Of a stretch of 64,000 nt of DNA, positions 19,631-28,564 are shown in pieces. The notes under the pieces were generated by a model. That model did not search any database. It was not told the origin of the DNA and worked only from the letters and a program-made list of their open reading frames with translations. Each line of letters begins with the position of its first letter. Position 1 is the first letter of the stretch. The translations under genes were made by a program, and so were the position numbers. Source of the stretch: Billgrantia campisalis (GTDB lineage Bacteria > Pseudomonadota > Gammaproteobacteria > Pseudomonadales > Halomonadaceae); the NCBI RefSeq assembly GCF_022341425.1, contig NZ_JABFUC010000007.1, positions 62,001-126,000 on the forward strand. The letters are read 5' to 3'.

Positions 19631-20520
19631 ACGGGGCAGCCGCCATCGACGCGCCCCTGCTGCTGGGCATGATGCGCCTGCACGAGGAGCCGGAGCTGCA
19701 TGCCCCCGCGCGCCTGGCCGACTGGCTCGAGGCGCGCCTCGACGAGGGGCTCGACTGGTTCGATCACGCCGACATCTACGGCGAGGGCCAGGGCGAGACG
19801 CTGTTCGGCGCCGCCCTGCGCGCCCGGCCGGCCCTGGCGTCGCGGGTCAGGGTGGTCACCAAGACCGGCATCGTCACCGCCGCGCGGGACAGGTCCCGCA
19901 CGCTGGGTCGAAGCAGCGCGGGCATCAAGCACTACGATAGCTCCCGGGCCCATGTGACGGCGGCCATCGAGGCGGCACTGAAGCGCCTCGGGGTGGAGCG
20001 ACTCGACCACTTCCTGATCCACCGCCCCGACCCGCTGATGGATGCCGAGGCCACCGGCCGCGCCCTGGACGATGCCATCGCCGCCGGCAAGGTCGGCGCC
20101 GCCGGCGTCTCAAATTTCCTGCCCGAGCAGTGGCGGCGCCTCCAGGGCGCCATGCAGCACCGCCTGGCGAGCCACCAGCTGCAGCTGTCGCTGGCCCATA
20201 CCAGGCCGCTGTTCGACGGCAGCTTCGATGCCCTGGTGGGCGACGGCCTGGCGTCCCTGGCCTGGTCACCCCTGAGCGGCGGACGGGTGATGACCGGCCC
20301 GGCGCGCCCGGCGCTGCTGACCCTGGCCGAGGCCCACGGCGTCTCGCCCGCCGGCCTGGCCCTGGCCTGGCTGCGCGCCCTGCCCGGCCGCCCGCTGCCG
20401 GTGATCGGCAGCCTCAAGGCCGAGCGCATCCGCGCCCTGCACGCCGACGCCGACCTCGCCCTGCCGCGCCCCGACTGGTTCGCCCTGCTGGAGGCAGCCC
20501 GCGGCCAGGAGGTGGCCTGA
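19627..20520 (+). CDS. Aldo/keto reductase (YdhF-like)
   Basis: NADPH-dependent oxidoreductase of the aldo/keto reductase superfamily; cytoplasmic, substrate unknown. The 297 residues show the catalytic tetrad: Asp and Tyr in FDHADIYGEGQGE, Lys in VVTKTGI, and His in DHFLIHRPDPL. They also show LAWSPLSGGRV and PVIGSLKAERI, which form the cofactor site. Most like the YdhF group by recall. The ATG overlaps the yeaD stop (ATGA), so the two are translationally coupled and this gene belongs to the edd unit. Confidence 0.8.
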   Translation: MNGAAAIDAPLLLGMMRLHEEPELHAPARLADWLEARLDEGLDWFDHADIYGEGQGETLFGAALRARPALASRVRVVTKTGIVTAARDRSRTLGRSSAGIKHYDSSRAHVTAAIEAALKRLGVERLDHFLIHRPDPLMDAEATGRALDDAIAAGKVGAAGVSNFLPEQWRRLQGAMQHRLASHQLQLSLAHTRPLFDGSFDALVGDGLASLAWSPLSGGRVMTGPARPALLTLAEAHGVSPAGLALAWLRALPGRPLPVIGSLKAERIRALHADADLALPRPDWFALLEAARGQEVA

Positions 20521-20575
20521 GCGGAGGCGCCTGCCCGACACCATCGACAACGAATCCAACAATGAGGATACCGCC

Positions 20576-21550
20576 ATGATTCCCGTGATCGCCTTCGGCG
20601 AGGCCCTGGTCGACATGCTCTCCAGCCGGCTGGGTGAGACGGCCGCCGACGAGGTCGAGACCTTCACCCCTTACGCCGGCGGCGCGCCGGCCAACGTGGC
20701 GGTGGCCTGTGCACGACTGGGCGTGCCCAGCCGCTTTCTCGGCATGCTCGGCGAGGACCACTTCGGCGACTTCCTGGCCCGAGAGCTGGGCGCCCACGGC
20801 GTGGACACCGCTGGGGTGGTGCGCACCCGGGAGGCGCGCACGGCGCTGGCCTTCGTCTCCCGGGACGCCGACGGCGAGCGCACCTTCGATTTCTACCGAC
20901 CGCCGGCCGCCGACCTGCTCTACCGCCTGGCGCACCTGCCGGCTGGCGTCTTCGCCGAGCCGGCCATCGTCCACTTCTGCACCAACAGCCTCACCGAGCC
21001 GGCCATCGCCGAGACCACCCTGGCCATGGCCGAGATGGCGCGGCGGGCCGGCTGCCTGGTCAGCGTCGACGCCAACCTGCGCCACAACCTCTGGGACTCA
21101 GGCGCCGCGGATATCTCGCTGGTCACCCGGCTGCTGGATGACGCCGACCTGGTGAAGCTCTCCCGAGAGGAGCTCGACTTTCTGCGCGCCGACCACGCCG
21201 AAGATGCCTGGCTCGCCGAGCGGCTGGCCGCCGGCGTCAAGGTGATCGTCATCACCGATGGCGCCAAGGAGGTGGTGCTCAAGGGGGTGGGCCTGGAGAC
21301 GCCGGTGGCACCGCCGAAGGTCCAGGCGGTAGATACCACGGCGGGCGGCGACGCCTTTATCGGCGGCCTGCTGGCCGAGCTCGCCGACCGTCTCGGCGCC
21401 ACGGGCATCGACAGCGACTGGCATCACGACACCGACTTTCTCGTCCGCGCGGTGGACGTGGCCTGCCGCTGCGGCGCCCACGCGGTGACCCACCCCGGCG
21501 CCTACGCCGCCCTGCCCACCCGCGAGGATCTGGCGCGACTCAAGGACTGA
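20576..21550 (+). CDS. PfkB-family sugar kinase, probable fructokinase
   Basis: Cytoplasmic ATP-dependent kinase of the ribokinase/PfkB family. The 324 residues start IPVIAFGEALVDML, followed by the first signature AGGAPANVAVACARLG and the second, DTTAGGDAFIGGLL, with the catalytic Asp. The pattern is that of fructokinases (ScrK-like) rather than KdgK, but the substrate is not certain. It follows the AKR gene by 55 bp with GAGGA before its ATG. It would deliver fructose-6-phosphate for Pgi, complementing the fructose-1-phosphate produced by the PTS next door. Confidence 0.8.
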   Translation: MIPVIAFGEALVDMLSSRLGETAADEVETFTPYAGGAPANVAVACARLGVPSRFLGMLGEDHFGDFLARELGAHGVDTAGVVRTREARTALAFVSRDADGERTFDFYRPPAADLLYRLAHLPAGVFAEPAIVHFCTNSLTEPAIAETTLAMAEMARRAGCLVSVDANLRHNLWDSGAADISLVTRLLDDADLVKLSREELDFLRADHAEDAWLAERLAAGVKVIVITDGAKEVVLKGVGLETPVAPPKVQAVDTTAGGDAFIGGLLAELADRLGATGIDSDWHHDTDFLVRAVDVACRCGAHAVTHPGAYAALPTREDLARLKD

Positions 21551-21580
21551 CGCCAGCCACAGCCGCCTGACCGGCTTGCC

Positions 21581-22582
21581 CTACTTCACCGCCTGACGCT
21601 CCGGCCGCCGCCAGCGCAGCCGACGGGCGACGACCGTCTCCCCCGGGCGGTAGTCGCCGCGGGCCGCGGTCAGGGCCGCGGTCAGGGCCGCGGCGGCGAT
21701 GCGGTCATGGTCCTGCACCGCCGAGTTGACCGGCAGCGGCAGGAAGTCGAGCAGCCGGTTGTCGCCGAAGGTCGCCAGGCGCAGGGTCTGGGGCAGACCG
21801 CCCTGCTCCAGCAGCACGTCGAAAACCCCGTCGAGCAGCGTGTAGGAGGCGGTGACCAGGGCATCGGGCATGCCGCGCTCGGCGAGCAGCTCGCGCATCA
21901 GCCGCGCCCCCTCGTCACGCTCGTAGCGCACCGCGCAGCGGGTGATCACCTCAGCATCGCTGCCCGAAAGCGCCTGGCGGAAGCCGGCGCGACGCTCCTG
22001 GGTGATCGTCAGCCCCGCCACCGCGTCCAGCCAGGCCACGCTGGCCACGTCACTGCCCAGCACCGAGCGGGTCAGCCGCTCGGCGGCCTCGCGGTCGTTG
22101 CTCACCACGCAGGCGAAGTGCTCGGGGTCGAAGCCGCGGTCCACGGCGATCACCGGCAGGCCGTCGGCCATCAGCTCAGCGTAGAAGGGGTCGTCCGGCG
22201 GCAGGCAGCTGGCGGTGATCAGCACCTCGCAGCGCTGGGCACGCAGCGCCAGCGCCAGGTCGCGCTCGCTCTCGGGGCGGTCGTCGGAGCCGACGATCAG
22301 CAGCTGATAGCCCTGCTCCCGGGCGCCCCGCTCCAGGCGCTTGGCCAGGCGCGCATAGCTGGCGTTCTCCAGGTCGGGGACGATCAGCCCCAGGATGCGG
22401 CTGGTGCCGCGGCGCAGGGCCGCGGCCTGGGCGTCGACCCGGTAGCGGTGCTCGCGCACCACGGCCATGACCTTGTCGACGGTCTCGGGGCTGATCCGTC
22501 GCTCCACGGCCTTGCCGTTGATCACGTAGCTGGCCGTGGTGCGTGAGACCCCGGCCAGGCGGGCAATTTCAGCGAGCGTCAT
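21581..22582 (-). CDS. fruR: LacI-family fructose regulator FruR/Cra
   Basis: DNA-binding repressor of the fructose PTS operon, released by fructose-1-phosphate (family knowledge). The 333 residues begin with the HTH MTLAEIARLAGVSRTTASYV and hinge, followed by a periplasmic-binding-protein-like effector domain with ILGLIVPDLENASYARLAKR, closely like Cra. I placed the start at 22580-22582; frames open further upstream lack similarity. It is transcribed divergently from fruBKA across 203 bp that contain two Cra-like boxes. Confidence 0.92.
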   Translation of the reverse strand: MTLAEIARLAGVSRTTASYVINGKAVERRISPETVDKVMAVVREHRYRVDAQAAALRRGTSRILGLIVPDLENASYARLAKRLERGAREQGYQLLIVGSDDRPESERDLALALRAQRCEVLITASCLPPDDPFYAELMADGLPVIAVDRGFDPEHFACVVSNDREAAERLTRSVLGSDVASVAWLDAVAGLTITQERRAGFRQALSGSDAEVITRCAVRYERDEGARLMRELLAERGMPDALVTASYTLLDGVFDVLLEQGGLPQTLRLATFGDNRLLDFLPLPVNSAVQDHDRIAAAALTAALTAARGDYRPGETVVARRLRWRRPERQAVK

Positions 22583-22676
22583 GAACACCTCTGCAACAAG
22601 GATGCGGGCCGTCCCTGGCGGGGGCGTCTCGCCACCCCCTGCCAAAGTCGTAGACAGGATGCCTTGCCAAACAGTA

Positions 22677-22688
22677 TGAATCGATCCA
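22677..22688. promoter_or_regulatory. FruR/Cra-type operator 1
   Basis: TGAATCGATCCA fits the E. coli Cra consensus (TGAAWCSNTHHW) at all 12 positions. It lies in the fruR-fruB divergent region, 94 bp from the fruR start. The same 13-mer TGAATCGATCCAG recurs at 44853-44865. Confidence 0.65.
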
Positions 22689-22705
22689 GCATGAAAATCA
22701 CTAGG

Positions 22706-22717
22706 TGACACGATTCA
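22706..22717. promoter_or_regulatory. FruR/Cra-type operator 2
   Basis: TGACACGATTCA, read on the other strand TGAATCGTGTCA, resembles the Cra palindrome with one departure. It lies 68 bp before the fruB start. Two sites separated by about 29 bp suggest cooperative control of both directions. Confidence 0.55.
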
Positions 22718-22785
22718 GCCATAGCGGATATCCGCAGCTTTAACCGCTTACCGCGTCACCGTGACACCCCGACAGGAGACCCTCC

Positions 22786-25662
22786 ATGCTGACCCTCCAC
22801 CCGGACGATGTGCTGCTGGCCTGCCGCGCCGACGACTGGCGCGGCGCCCTCGACGCCGCCGCCGAGACCCTGCAGCGGGGCGGCCTGGTCACCGCCGGCT
22901 ATCGAGACGGCCTGCACACCCGCGAGGCCCAGTCCTCCACCTTCCTCGGCAACGCCATCGCCATTCCCCACGGCACCGCGGAGAGCCGCGAGCACGTCAA
23001 GGCCACCGGGGTGCGGGTGCTGCAGTTCCCCGAGGGGGTCGACTGGCACGACGGCAACCGGGTGCATGTGCTGGTGACCATCGCCGCCCAGAACGACGAA
23101 CACCTGGACATCCTGCGCCAGCTGACCCATGTGCTGGACCGCGACGACGTCGCCGAGCGGCTGGCCGCCGCCGATTCCCGCGCCGAGATCGCCGGGCTGC
23201 TGTCGAAGGCAGCGGTGGAGGCGCGCCTGGATGCCGACACCCTGTGCCTGGGCTTCCCCGCCCGGGACGCCAGCGAACTGGCCCTGGCCGCCGCCGCCCG
23301 GCTGCGCCAGGCCGGCTGCGTGGAGAGCGCCTTCGTCGCCGCGGTGGCCAACCAGGCGCCCCGCGCCCTGGGCCAGGGGCTGTGGCTGGTGACCGGCGAG
23401 CAGGGCGTGATCACCCCGGCCCTGGCCCTGGCCACGTCGGCGTCCCCGCTCACCGCGGGGGACTCCCCCCTGACCGGGGTCTTCTGCCTGGCCGCCCAGG
23501 GCGATGCCCACCGCGGCCTGCTGGAGCGACTCGTCACGCTGCTGGAGAGCGGTGAAGGTCACGCGCTGGCCGGCGCCGACGCCGCCACCGTGATGGCCCG
23601 CCTGGCCGGGGAGAGCGCGACCGCCCTCACCCGCCGAGTGCGGGTACTCAACGCCCATGGCCTGCACGCCCGCCCGGCCAAGCAGCTGGTGCAGGCGGCC
23701 CGCGCCCAGGGCGTGGCGATCCGGGTGCGCCTGGCCGAGGGCAGCGGCCAGGCGGTCTCGGCCACCAGCCTGACCAAGGTCATCAACCTCGGCGCCCGCC
23801 GCGGCCAGCTGCTGCAGTTCTCGCTGGACGGCAACGACATCCCGGCCGGCGAGGCCGAGCGCGCCCTGGAGGCCGTCTGCCGGGCGGTGACCGAGGGCCT
23901 TGGCGAGGCGGTGGCGCCCTTCGACGAGAGCCGCGAGCACCACCTGCCCGAGCCCGAGGTGGTGATCGAACCGCTGCCCGAGGACGCCCCCCAGGCCGCG
24001 GTGGCGGCCTCGCCGGGCCTGGCCATCGCCCCGGCCTTCGTCTTGCGCACCCCGCGTTTCGCGTATCCCGAGCGGGCCGCTGACCCGGCCGCCGAGAACC
24101 GCCGGCTGGACGCCGCCCTGCGCGAAGGCGCCGATCAGCTGGAGGCCCTGGTGGGCCAGGCGCGTGGCGGCGAGGTGGCCCAGATCCTCTCCATGCACGA
24201 AGAGATGCTCACCGACCCCGAGCTGCATCAGGCCGCCCGGGAGGGCATCGCGGAGGGCGCCTCCGCCGAGGCCGCCTGGTGGCACGCCATCGAGACCGCC
24301 GCCCACGCCCAGGAGATGCTCGCCGACCGGCTGCTGGCCGAGCGCGCCGCCGACCTGCGCGACGTGGGCCGCCGGGTGCTGGGCATCCTCTGTCGGGTCG
24401 AGCTGCCCGAACCGCCGGACGCCCCCTATATCCTGGTGGCCGACGATCTCGGCCCCTCCGACGTGGCCCGCCTGGACACCGCCCGGGTCCGCGGCCTGCT
24501 CACGGCGAGGGGGGGAGCGACCGCCCATAGCGCCATCCTCGCCCGGGCGCTGGGCATCCCCGCCGCGGTGGGTGCCGGCGAGCGGGTGCTGCGGCTCGAA
24601 AACGATACGCCGCTGATCCTCGACGGTGACCGCGGCCGCTACACCGTGGCGCCCTCGGACGAGCGCCTGGCGGCCGCCGAGCAGCGCCTGGCCGACCAGC
24701 GCCGCCGCGAGGCCGAGGCCTGGGAGGCCCGCTTCGCCGAAGCGCACACTCGCGATGGCCACCGCGTCGAGGTGGCCGCCAACCTGGGCAACGCCGCCCA
24801 CGCCTTGGACGCCGTGGAGCGCGGCGCCGAAGGGATCGGCCTGCTGCGCACCGAGTTCATCTTCATGGCCCACGCCTCGGCGCCGGACCTCGAGACCCAG
24901 ATCGCTGAGTATCGCGAGGCCATCGACGCCCTGGACGGCCGCCCCCTGGTGGCCCGCACCCTGGACGTGGGCGGCGACAAGCCGCTGCCCTACTGGCCGG
25001 TGCCGAAGGAGGACAACCCCTTCCTCGGCCTGCGCGGCATCCGCCTGGCGCTGACCCGGCCCGAGGTGCTGGAGACCCAGCTGCGCGCCCTGCTTATGGC
25101 CAGTCGCAGCCGGCCGCTGCGGATCATGCTGCCCATGGTCAAGGACGTCGGCGAGTTCCGCGCCGTGCGCACCCTCTTCGATCGCCTGTTGGACGAGATT
25201 CCCGAGGCCGAGCGCGCCACCGACGTGCAGCTCGGGGTGATGATCGAGGTGCCCTCCGCGGCGCTGCTGGCGCCGAGCCTGGCCGCCGAGGTGGACTTCT
25301 TCTCGGTGGGCACCAACGACCTCACCCAGTACGCCCTGGCCATCGACCGCGGCCATCCCGATCTCTCGGCCCAGTCCGACGGCCTGCACCCGGCGGTGCT
25401 GCGCCTGATCGAGATGACCGTGGCGGCCGCCCATGCCCAGGGCAAGTGGGTCGGCGTCTGCGGCGAACTGGCCTCTGACGCCACGGCGGTGCCGGTACTG
25501 GTGGGGCTTGGCGTCGACGAGCTCTCGGTGAGCGCCCGCCAGGTGCCGCTGGTCAAGGCGCGACTCGCCGAGTTCGACCTGGCCGAGGCCCGCGCCCAGG
25601 CCACGCTCGCGCTCGCCCAGCCCACCGCCGAGGCGGTACGCGACGCCCTGGAGGTGCGCTGA
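22786..25662 (+). CDS. fruB: PTS fructose multiphosphoryl transfer protein (EIIA-HPr-EI fusion)
   Basis: Cytoplasmic phosphoryl-transfer protein that takes phosphate from PEP to the fructose permease. The 958 residues fuse three modules: EIIA-Fru (about 1-145, phospho-His62 in GNAIAIPHG), a linker with an M-like region, HPr (about 283-370, phospho-His294 in NAHGLHARPAKQ), and full Enzyme I (about 405-958, phospho-His581 in RGGATAHSAILAR, plus the PEP-binding FFSVGTNDLTQYALAIDR). The fusion makes the fructose PTS independent of separate HPr and EI. GGAGA precedes the ATG. Its stop shares one base with the fruK start (TGATG). Confidence 0.97.
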   Translation: MLTLHPDDVLLACRADDWRGALDAAAETLQRGGLVTAGYRDGLHTREAQSSTFLGNAIAIPHGTAESREHVKATGVRVLQFPEGVDWHDGNRVHVLVTIAAQNDEHLDILRQLTHVLDRDDVAERLAAADSRAEIAGLLSKAAVEARLDADTLCLGFPARDASELALAAAARLRQAGCVESAFVAAVANQAPRALGQGLWLVTGEQGVITPALALATSASPLTAGDSPLTGVFCLAAQGDAHRGLLERLVTLLESGEGHALAGADAATVMARLAGESATALTRRVRVLNAHGLHARPAKQLVQAARAQGVAIRVRLAEGSGQAVSATSLTKVINLGARRGQLLQFSLDGNDIPAGEAERALEAVCRAVTEGLGEAVAPFDESREHHLPEPEVVIEPLPEDAPQAAVAASPGLAIAPAFVLRTPRFAYPERAADPAAENRRLDAALREGADQLEALVGQARGGEVAQILSMHEEMLTDPELHQAAREGIAEGASAEAAWWHAIETAAHAQEMLADRLLAERAADLRDVGRRVLGILCRVELPEPPDAPYILVADDLGPSDVARLDTARVRGLLTARGGATAHSAILARALGIPAAVGAGERVLRLENDTPLILDGDRGRYTVAPSDERLAAAEQRLADQRRREAEAWEARFAEAHTRDGHRVEVAANLGNAAHALDAVERGAEGIGLLRTEFIFMAHASAPDLETQIAEYREAIDALDGRPLVARTLDVGGDKPLPYWPVPKEDNPFLGLRGIRLALTRPEVLETQLRALLMASRSRPLRIMLPMVKDVGEFRAVRTLFDRLLDEIPEAERATDVQLGVMIEVPSAALLAPSLAAEVDFFSVGTNDLTQYALAIDRGHPDLSAQSDGLHPAVLRLIEMTVAAAHAQGKWVGVCGELASDATAVPVLVGLGVDELSVSARQVPLVKARLAEFDLAEARAQATLALAQPTAEAVRDALEVR

Positions 25663-26642
25663 TGGCCCGGATCCTCACCCTTACCCTGAACCCCGCCCTG
25701 GACCTGGCGATCCGCCTCGACCGGCTCACCCCGGGAGAGGTCAACCGCACCCGCGAAACCCATCTCGAGGCCGCCGGCAAGGGGGTCAACGTGGCCCGGG
25801 TGCTGGTCGCCCTCGGCCACCAGGTCACGGTGTCGGGCTTTCTCGGCGCCGATAACGACGGCCCCTTCCTGCGCGCCTTCGAGGCCCTGGGCGTGGACGA
25901 CGCCTTCCTGCGCGTGCCGGGGGAGACCCGCATCAACGCCAAGCTCGCCGAAGCCGACGGCCGGGTCACCGATATCAACGGCCCCGGCGCCACCATCGAC
26001 GCCGCTGCCTGGCAGCGGCTGCTCGACTGGCTCGACGCCCGCCTGGCCAATCCCGAACGCCGCCCGGCGGCGGTGGTGATCGCCGGCAGCCTGCCCCCCG
26101 GCGTCTCCCCGGCGGGGCTGGCCGAGCTGATCGCCCACCTGCGCGGCGAAGGCCTGCCGGTGTGGGTGGATACCAGCGGCACGGCGCTCGGCCATGCCAT
26201 CGCGGCCCGCCCCACCGCGGTCAAGCCCAACGAACACGAGCTGGCCGAGTGGGCGGGCGGCCCGCTCGACTCCCCGGCGGCACGCCTGCAGGCAGCGCTG
26301 CGGCTCTACGCCGTGGGCGTCGAAGAGGCGCTGCTCTCCGCCGGCCCCGAGGGGGTGCTGTGGGTCAGCGGCCGCGGCGCCTGGCAGGCGGTCCCACCGC
26401 GTCTCGAGGTGGCCAGCACCGTGGGCGCCGGCGACACCCTGCTTGCCGCCCTGCTCCACGGCGTGGTCGAGGGCCATACCCCCGAGCAGACCCTGCGCCT
26501 GGCCACCGCCCTCTCCGCCGAAGCGGTCCGCCACGTCGGCGTCGGCAACCCCCGCGCCAGCGACTTCCCCTACCTCCAACAACAGACCCGCGTGCGGCGT
26601 CTCAACGACGTCGATACCCACGCGGAGGGAGCCATCGCATGA
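25662..26642 (+). CDS. fruK: 1-phosphofructokinase
   Basis: Phosphorylates fructose-1-phosphate to fructose-1,6-bisphosphate using ATP; cytoplasmic. The 326 residues of the PfkB family begin ILTLTLNPALDLAIRLDRL, with substrate motif EAAGKGVNVARVLVALG and catalytic GAGDTLLAALLHG. Overlaps both neighbours (TGATG with fruB, ATGA with fruA), as in a tightly coupled fruBKA operon. Confidence 0.96.
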   Translation: MARILTLTLNPALDLAIRLDRLTPGEVNRTRETHLEAAGKGVNVARVLVALGHQVTVSGFLGADNDGPFLRAFEALGVDDAFLRVPGETRINAKLAEADGRVTDINGPGATIDAAAWQRLLDWLDARLANPERRPAAVVIAGSLPPGVSPAGLAELIAHLRGEGLPVWVDTSGTALGHAIAARPTAVKPNEHELAEWAGGPLDSPAARLQAALRLYAVGVEEALLSAGPEGVLWVSGRGAWQAVPPRLEVASTVGAGDTLLAALLHGVVEGHTPEQTLRLATALSAEAVRHVGVGNPRASDFPYLQQQTRVRRLNDVDTHAEGAIA

Positions 26643-28393
26643 ACGTCATCATCGTCACCGCCTGCCCCAGCGGCATGGCCACCACCTTCCTCGCCGCCCG
26701 CCGCCTGGAGCAGGCCGCCCGGCGCCTGGGCTGGACGCCCGAGGTCGAGATGCACGGCGAGCTGGCGGCCCCGACGCCGCTCTCCGCCGAGGCCATCGAG
26801 GCCGCCGAGCTGGTGATCGTCGCCGCCGAGCGCGTCCCGGCCGCCCAGCGCTTCGCCGGCAAGCGGCTCTACCAGGCGCCCATCGACCAGGCCCTGCCCG
26901 ACCCAGCCGCCTTCCTGGCCCGGGCCGAGCGCGAGGCCGCCCCCTTCACCCCGGCCGCCGAGGACGAGGCACCAGCCGCCTCGGGTGGCGCCCGGATCGT
27001 GGCGGTGACCGCCTGCCCCACCGGGGTGGCGCACACCTTTATGGCCGCGGAGGCGCTGTCCGAGGCGGGTAAGGCGCTCGGGCATGAGATCCGGGTGGAG
27101 ACCCAGGGCTCGGTGGGTGCCCAGGACAAGCTCACCGAGGCGGAGATCGCCGCCGCCGACGTGGTGATCCTGGCCTGCGATATCGAGATCGACCCGACCC
27201 GCTTCGCCGGCAAGCGCCTCTACCGGACCTCCACCGGCAACGCCCTGAAGAAGGCCAAGCCCACCATCGAGGCGGCCCTGGAGAACGCCGCGGTGGAGAG
27301 CACCGGCGGCCCCCCCAGCGGTGCCTCCAACAGCGCCAAGAAGAGCCTGAAGGAAGTCGGCGTCTACAAGCACCTGCTCACCGGGGTCTCCTTCATGCTG
27401 CCCATGGTGGTGGCCGGGGGCCTGCTGATCGCGCTCTCCTTCGCCTTCGGCATCGAGGCCTTCGAGCAGGAGGGGACCCTGGCCGCGGCGCTGATGCAGA
27501 TCGGCGGCGGCACGGCGTTCGCGCTGATGATTCCGGTGCTGGCCGGCTATATCGCCTACTCCATCGCCGACCGCCCCGGCATCGCCCCGGGCATGATCGG
27601 CGGCATGCTGGCCGCCAACATCGAGGCGGGCTTTCTCGGCGGCATCCTGGCCGGTTTCCTGGCCGGCTATGTGGCGCTGGCGGTGGCGCGCTACGTTCGG
27701 CTTCCGGCCAGCGTCGAGTCGCTCAAGCCGATCCTGATCATTCCGCTGGTGGCCAGCCTGGTGACCGGCCTAACCATGATCTACGTGATCGGCGAGCCGG
27801 TGGCGGCGATCATGGCCGGGCTGACCGGCTTTTTGGCCGGCATGGACGCCACCAACGCCGTGCTGCTGGGCGTCCTGCTCGGCGCCATGATGTGCTTCGA
27901 CCTGGGCGGGCCGGTCAACAAGGCCGCCTACACCTTCGGCGTCGGCCTGCTGGCTTCCCAGACCTACGCGCCCATGGCGGCGATCATGGCCGCCGGCATG
28001 GTGCCGGCCATCGGCATGGGGGTCGCCAGCTTCGTGGCCAAGCACAAGTTCTCCGAACCGGAGCGTGAGGCGGGCAAGGCGTCATTCGTCCTTGGCCTAT
28101 GCTTCATCAGCGAGGGCGCGATTCCCTTCGCCGCCAAGGACCCGCTACGGGTGATTCCCGTCTGCATCGTTGGCGGCGCGGTGACCGGTGCGCTTTCCAT
28201 GCTGGTCGGCGCGCAGCTGATGGCCCCCCATGGCGGCATCTTCGTGCTGATGATCCCCGGCGCCATCACCCCGGTGCTGCTCTACCTGGCGGCCATCGTG
28301 ATCGGCTCGCTGGTCACCGGCCTGGGCTACGCGGCTATCAAGCGCGGCGCCGCCCCGGTCGCCGTCGGCACCAGTGCCAGCGCCAACGCCTGA
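26639..28393 (+). CDS. fruA: PTS fructose transporter subunit IIBC
   Basis: Inner-membrane permease that imports fructose and phosphorylates it to fructose-1-phosphate. The 584 residues have two EIIB-like domains in tandem: the first at about 1-100 with Cys9 in VTACPSGMATTF, and the second at about 118-215 with phospho-Cys126 in VTACPTGVAHTFMAAEAL. An EIIC domain of about eight to ten helices (about 235-580) follows, with GGPVNKAAYTFGVGLL and FISEGAIPFAAKDPLR. In E. coli FruA the first domain lacks the Cys; here it is kept. The ATG overlaps the fruK stop. Confidence 0.95.
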   Translation: MNVIIVTACPSGMATTFLAARRLEQAARRLGWTPEVEMHGELAAPTPLSAEAIEAAELVIVAAERVPAAQRFAGKRLYQAPIDQALPDPAAFLARAEREAAPFTPAAEDEAPAASGGARIVAVTACPTGVAHTFMAAEALSEAGKALGHEIRVETQGSVGAQDKLTEAEIAAADVVILACDIEIDPTRFAGKRLYRTSTGNALKKAKPTIEAALENAAVESTGGPPSGASNSAKKSLKEVGVYKHLLTGVSFMLPMVVAGGLLIALSFAFGIEAFEQEGTLAAALMQIGGGTAFALMIPVLAGYIAYSIADRPGIAPGMIGGMLAANIEAGFLGGILAGFLAGYVALAVARYVRLPASVESLKPILIIPLVASLVTGLTMIYVIGEPVAAIMAGLTGFLAGMDATNAVLLGVLLGAMMCFDLGGPVNKAAYTFGVGLLASQTYAPMAAIMAAGMVPAIGMGVASFVAKHKFSEPEREAGKASFVLGLCFISEGAIPFAAKDPLRVIPVCIVGGAVTGALSMLVGAQLMAPHGGIFVLMIPGAITPVLLYLAAIVIGSLVTGLGYAAIKRGAAPVAVGTSASANA

Positions 28394-28407
28394 GCCCGCG
28401 CCTCCGG

Positions 28408-28436
28408 TCAGGGGCAGGCCACCGGCCTGCCCCTGA
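28408..28436 (+). terminator. Terminator-like hairpin after fruA
   Basis: Perfect 13-bp stem TCAGGGGCAGGCC / GGCCTGCCCCTGA around a three-base loop, 15 bases after the fruA stop. The following bases are AT-rich but lack a run of T, so it may be a processing or barrier hairpin rather than a classic terminator. Confidence 0.55.
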
Positions 28437-28501
28437 ATAAACGTATCATTAGCAACAATCTTTCTTCACTCCGGCGCAAGTCCGTGCACCCCTGGCCTTT
28501 A

Positions 28502-28516
28502 TGTAGTATTTTTACA
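28502..28516. promoter_or_regulatory. Candidate HexR operator upstream of pgi
   Basis: TGTAGTATTTTTACA, extended to a 19-bp palindrome TATGTA-N7-TACATA (28500-28518), lies 48 bp before pgi. It matches the GTAAT-N3-ATTAC HexR pattern with two changes and the edd site at 12 of 15 positions. Confidence 0.55.
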
Positions 28517-28564
28517 TAAAATGCCCGATACCCTTATTACCGACTCACTCGACTGGATCGCCTT

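Noticed and set aside
22756..25434. Very long open frame on the strand opposite fruB (about 890 codons)
   Set aside because: It has the low-complexity Gly/Gln/His/Val composition expected from the antisense of a high-GC gene, and fruB on the other strand is certain. The same applies to long antisense frames at 38813-41044, 42209-44479 and 3593-5026.
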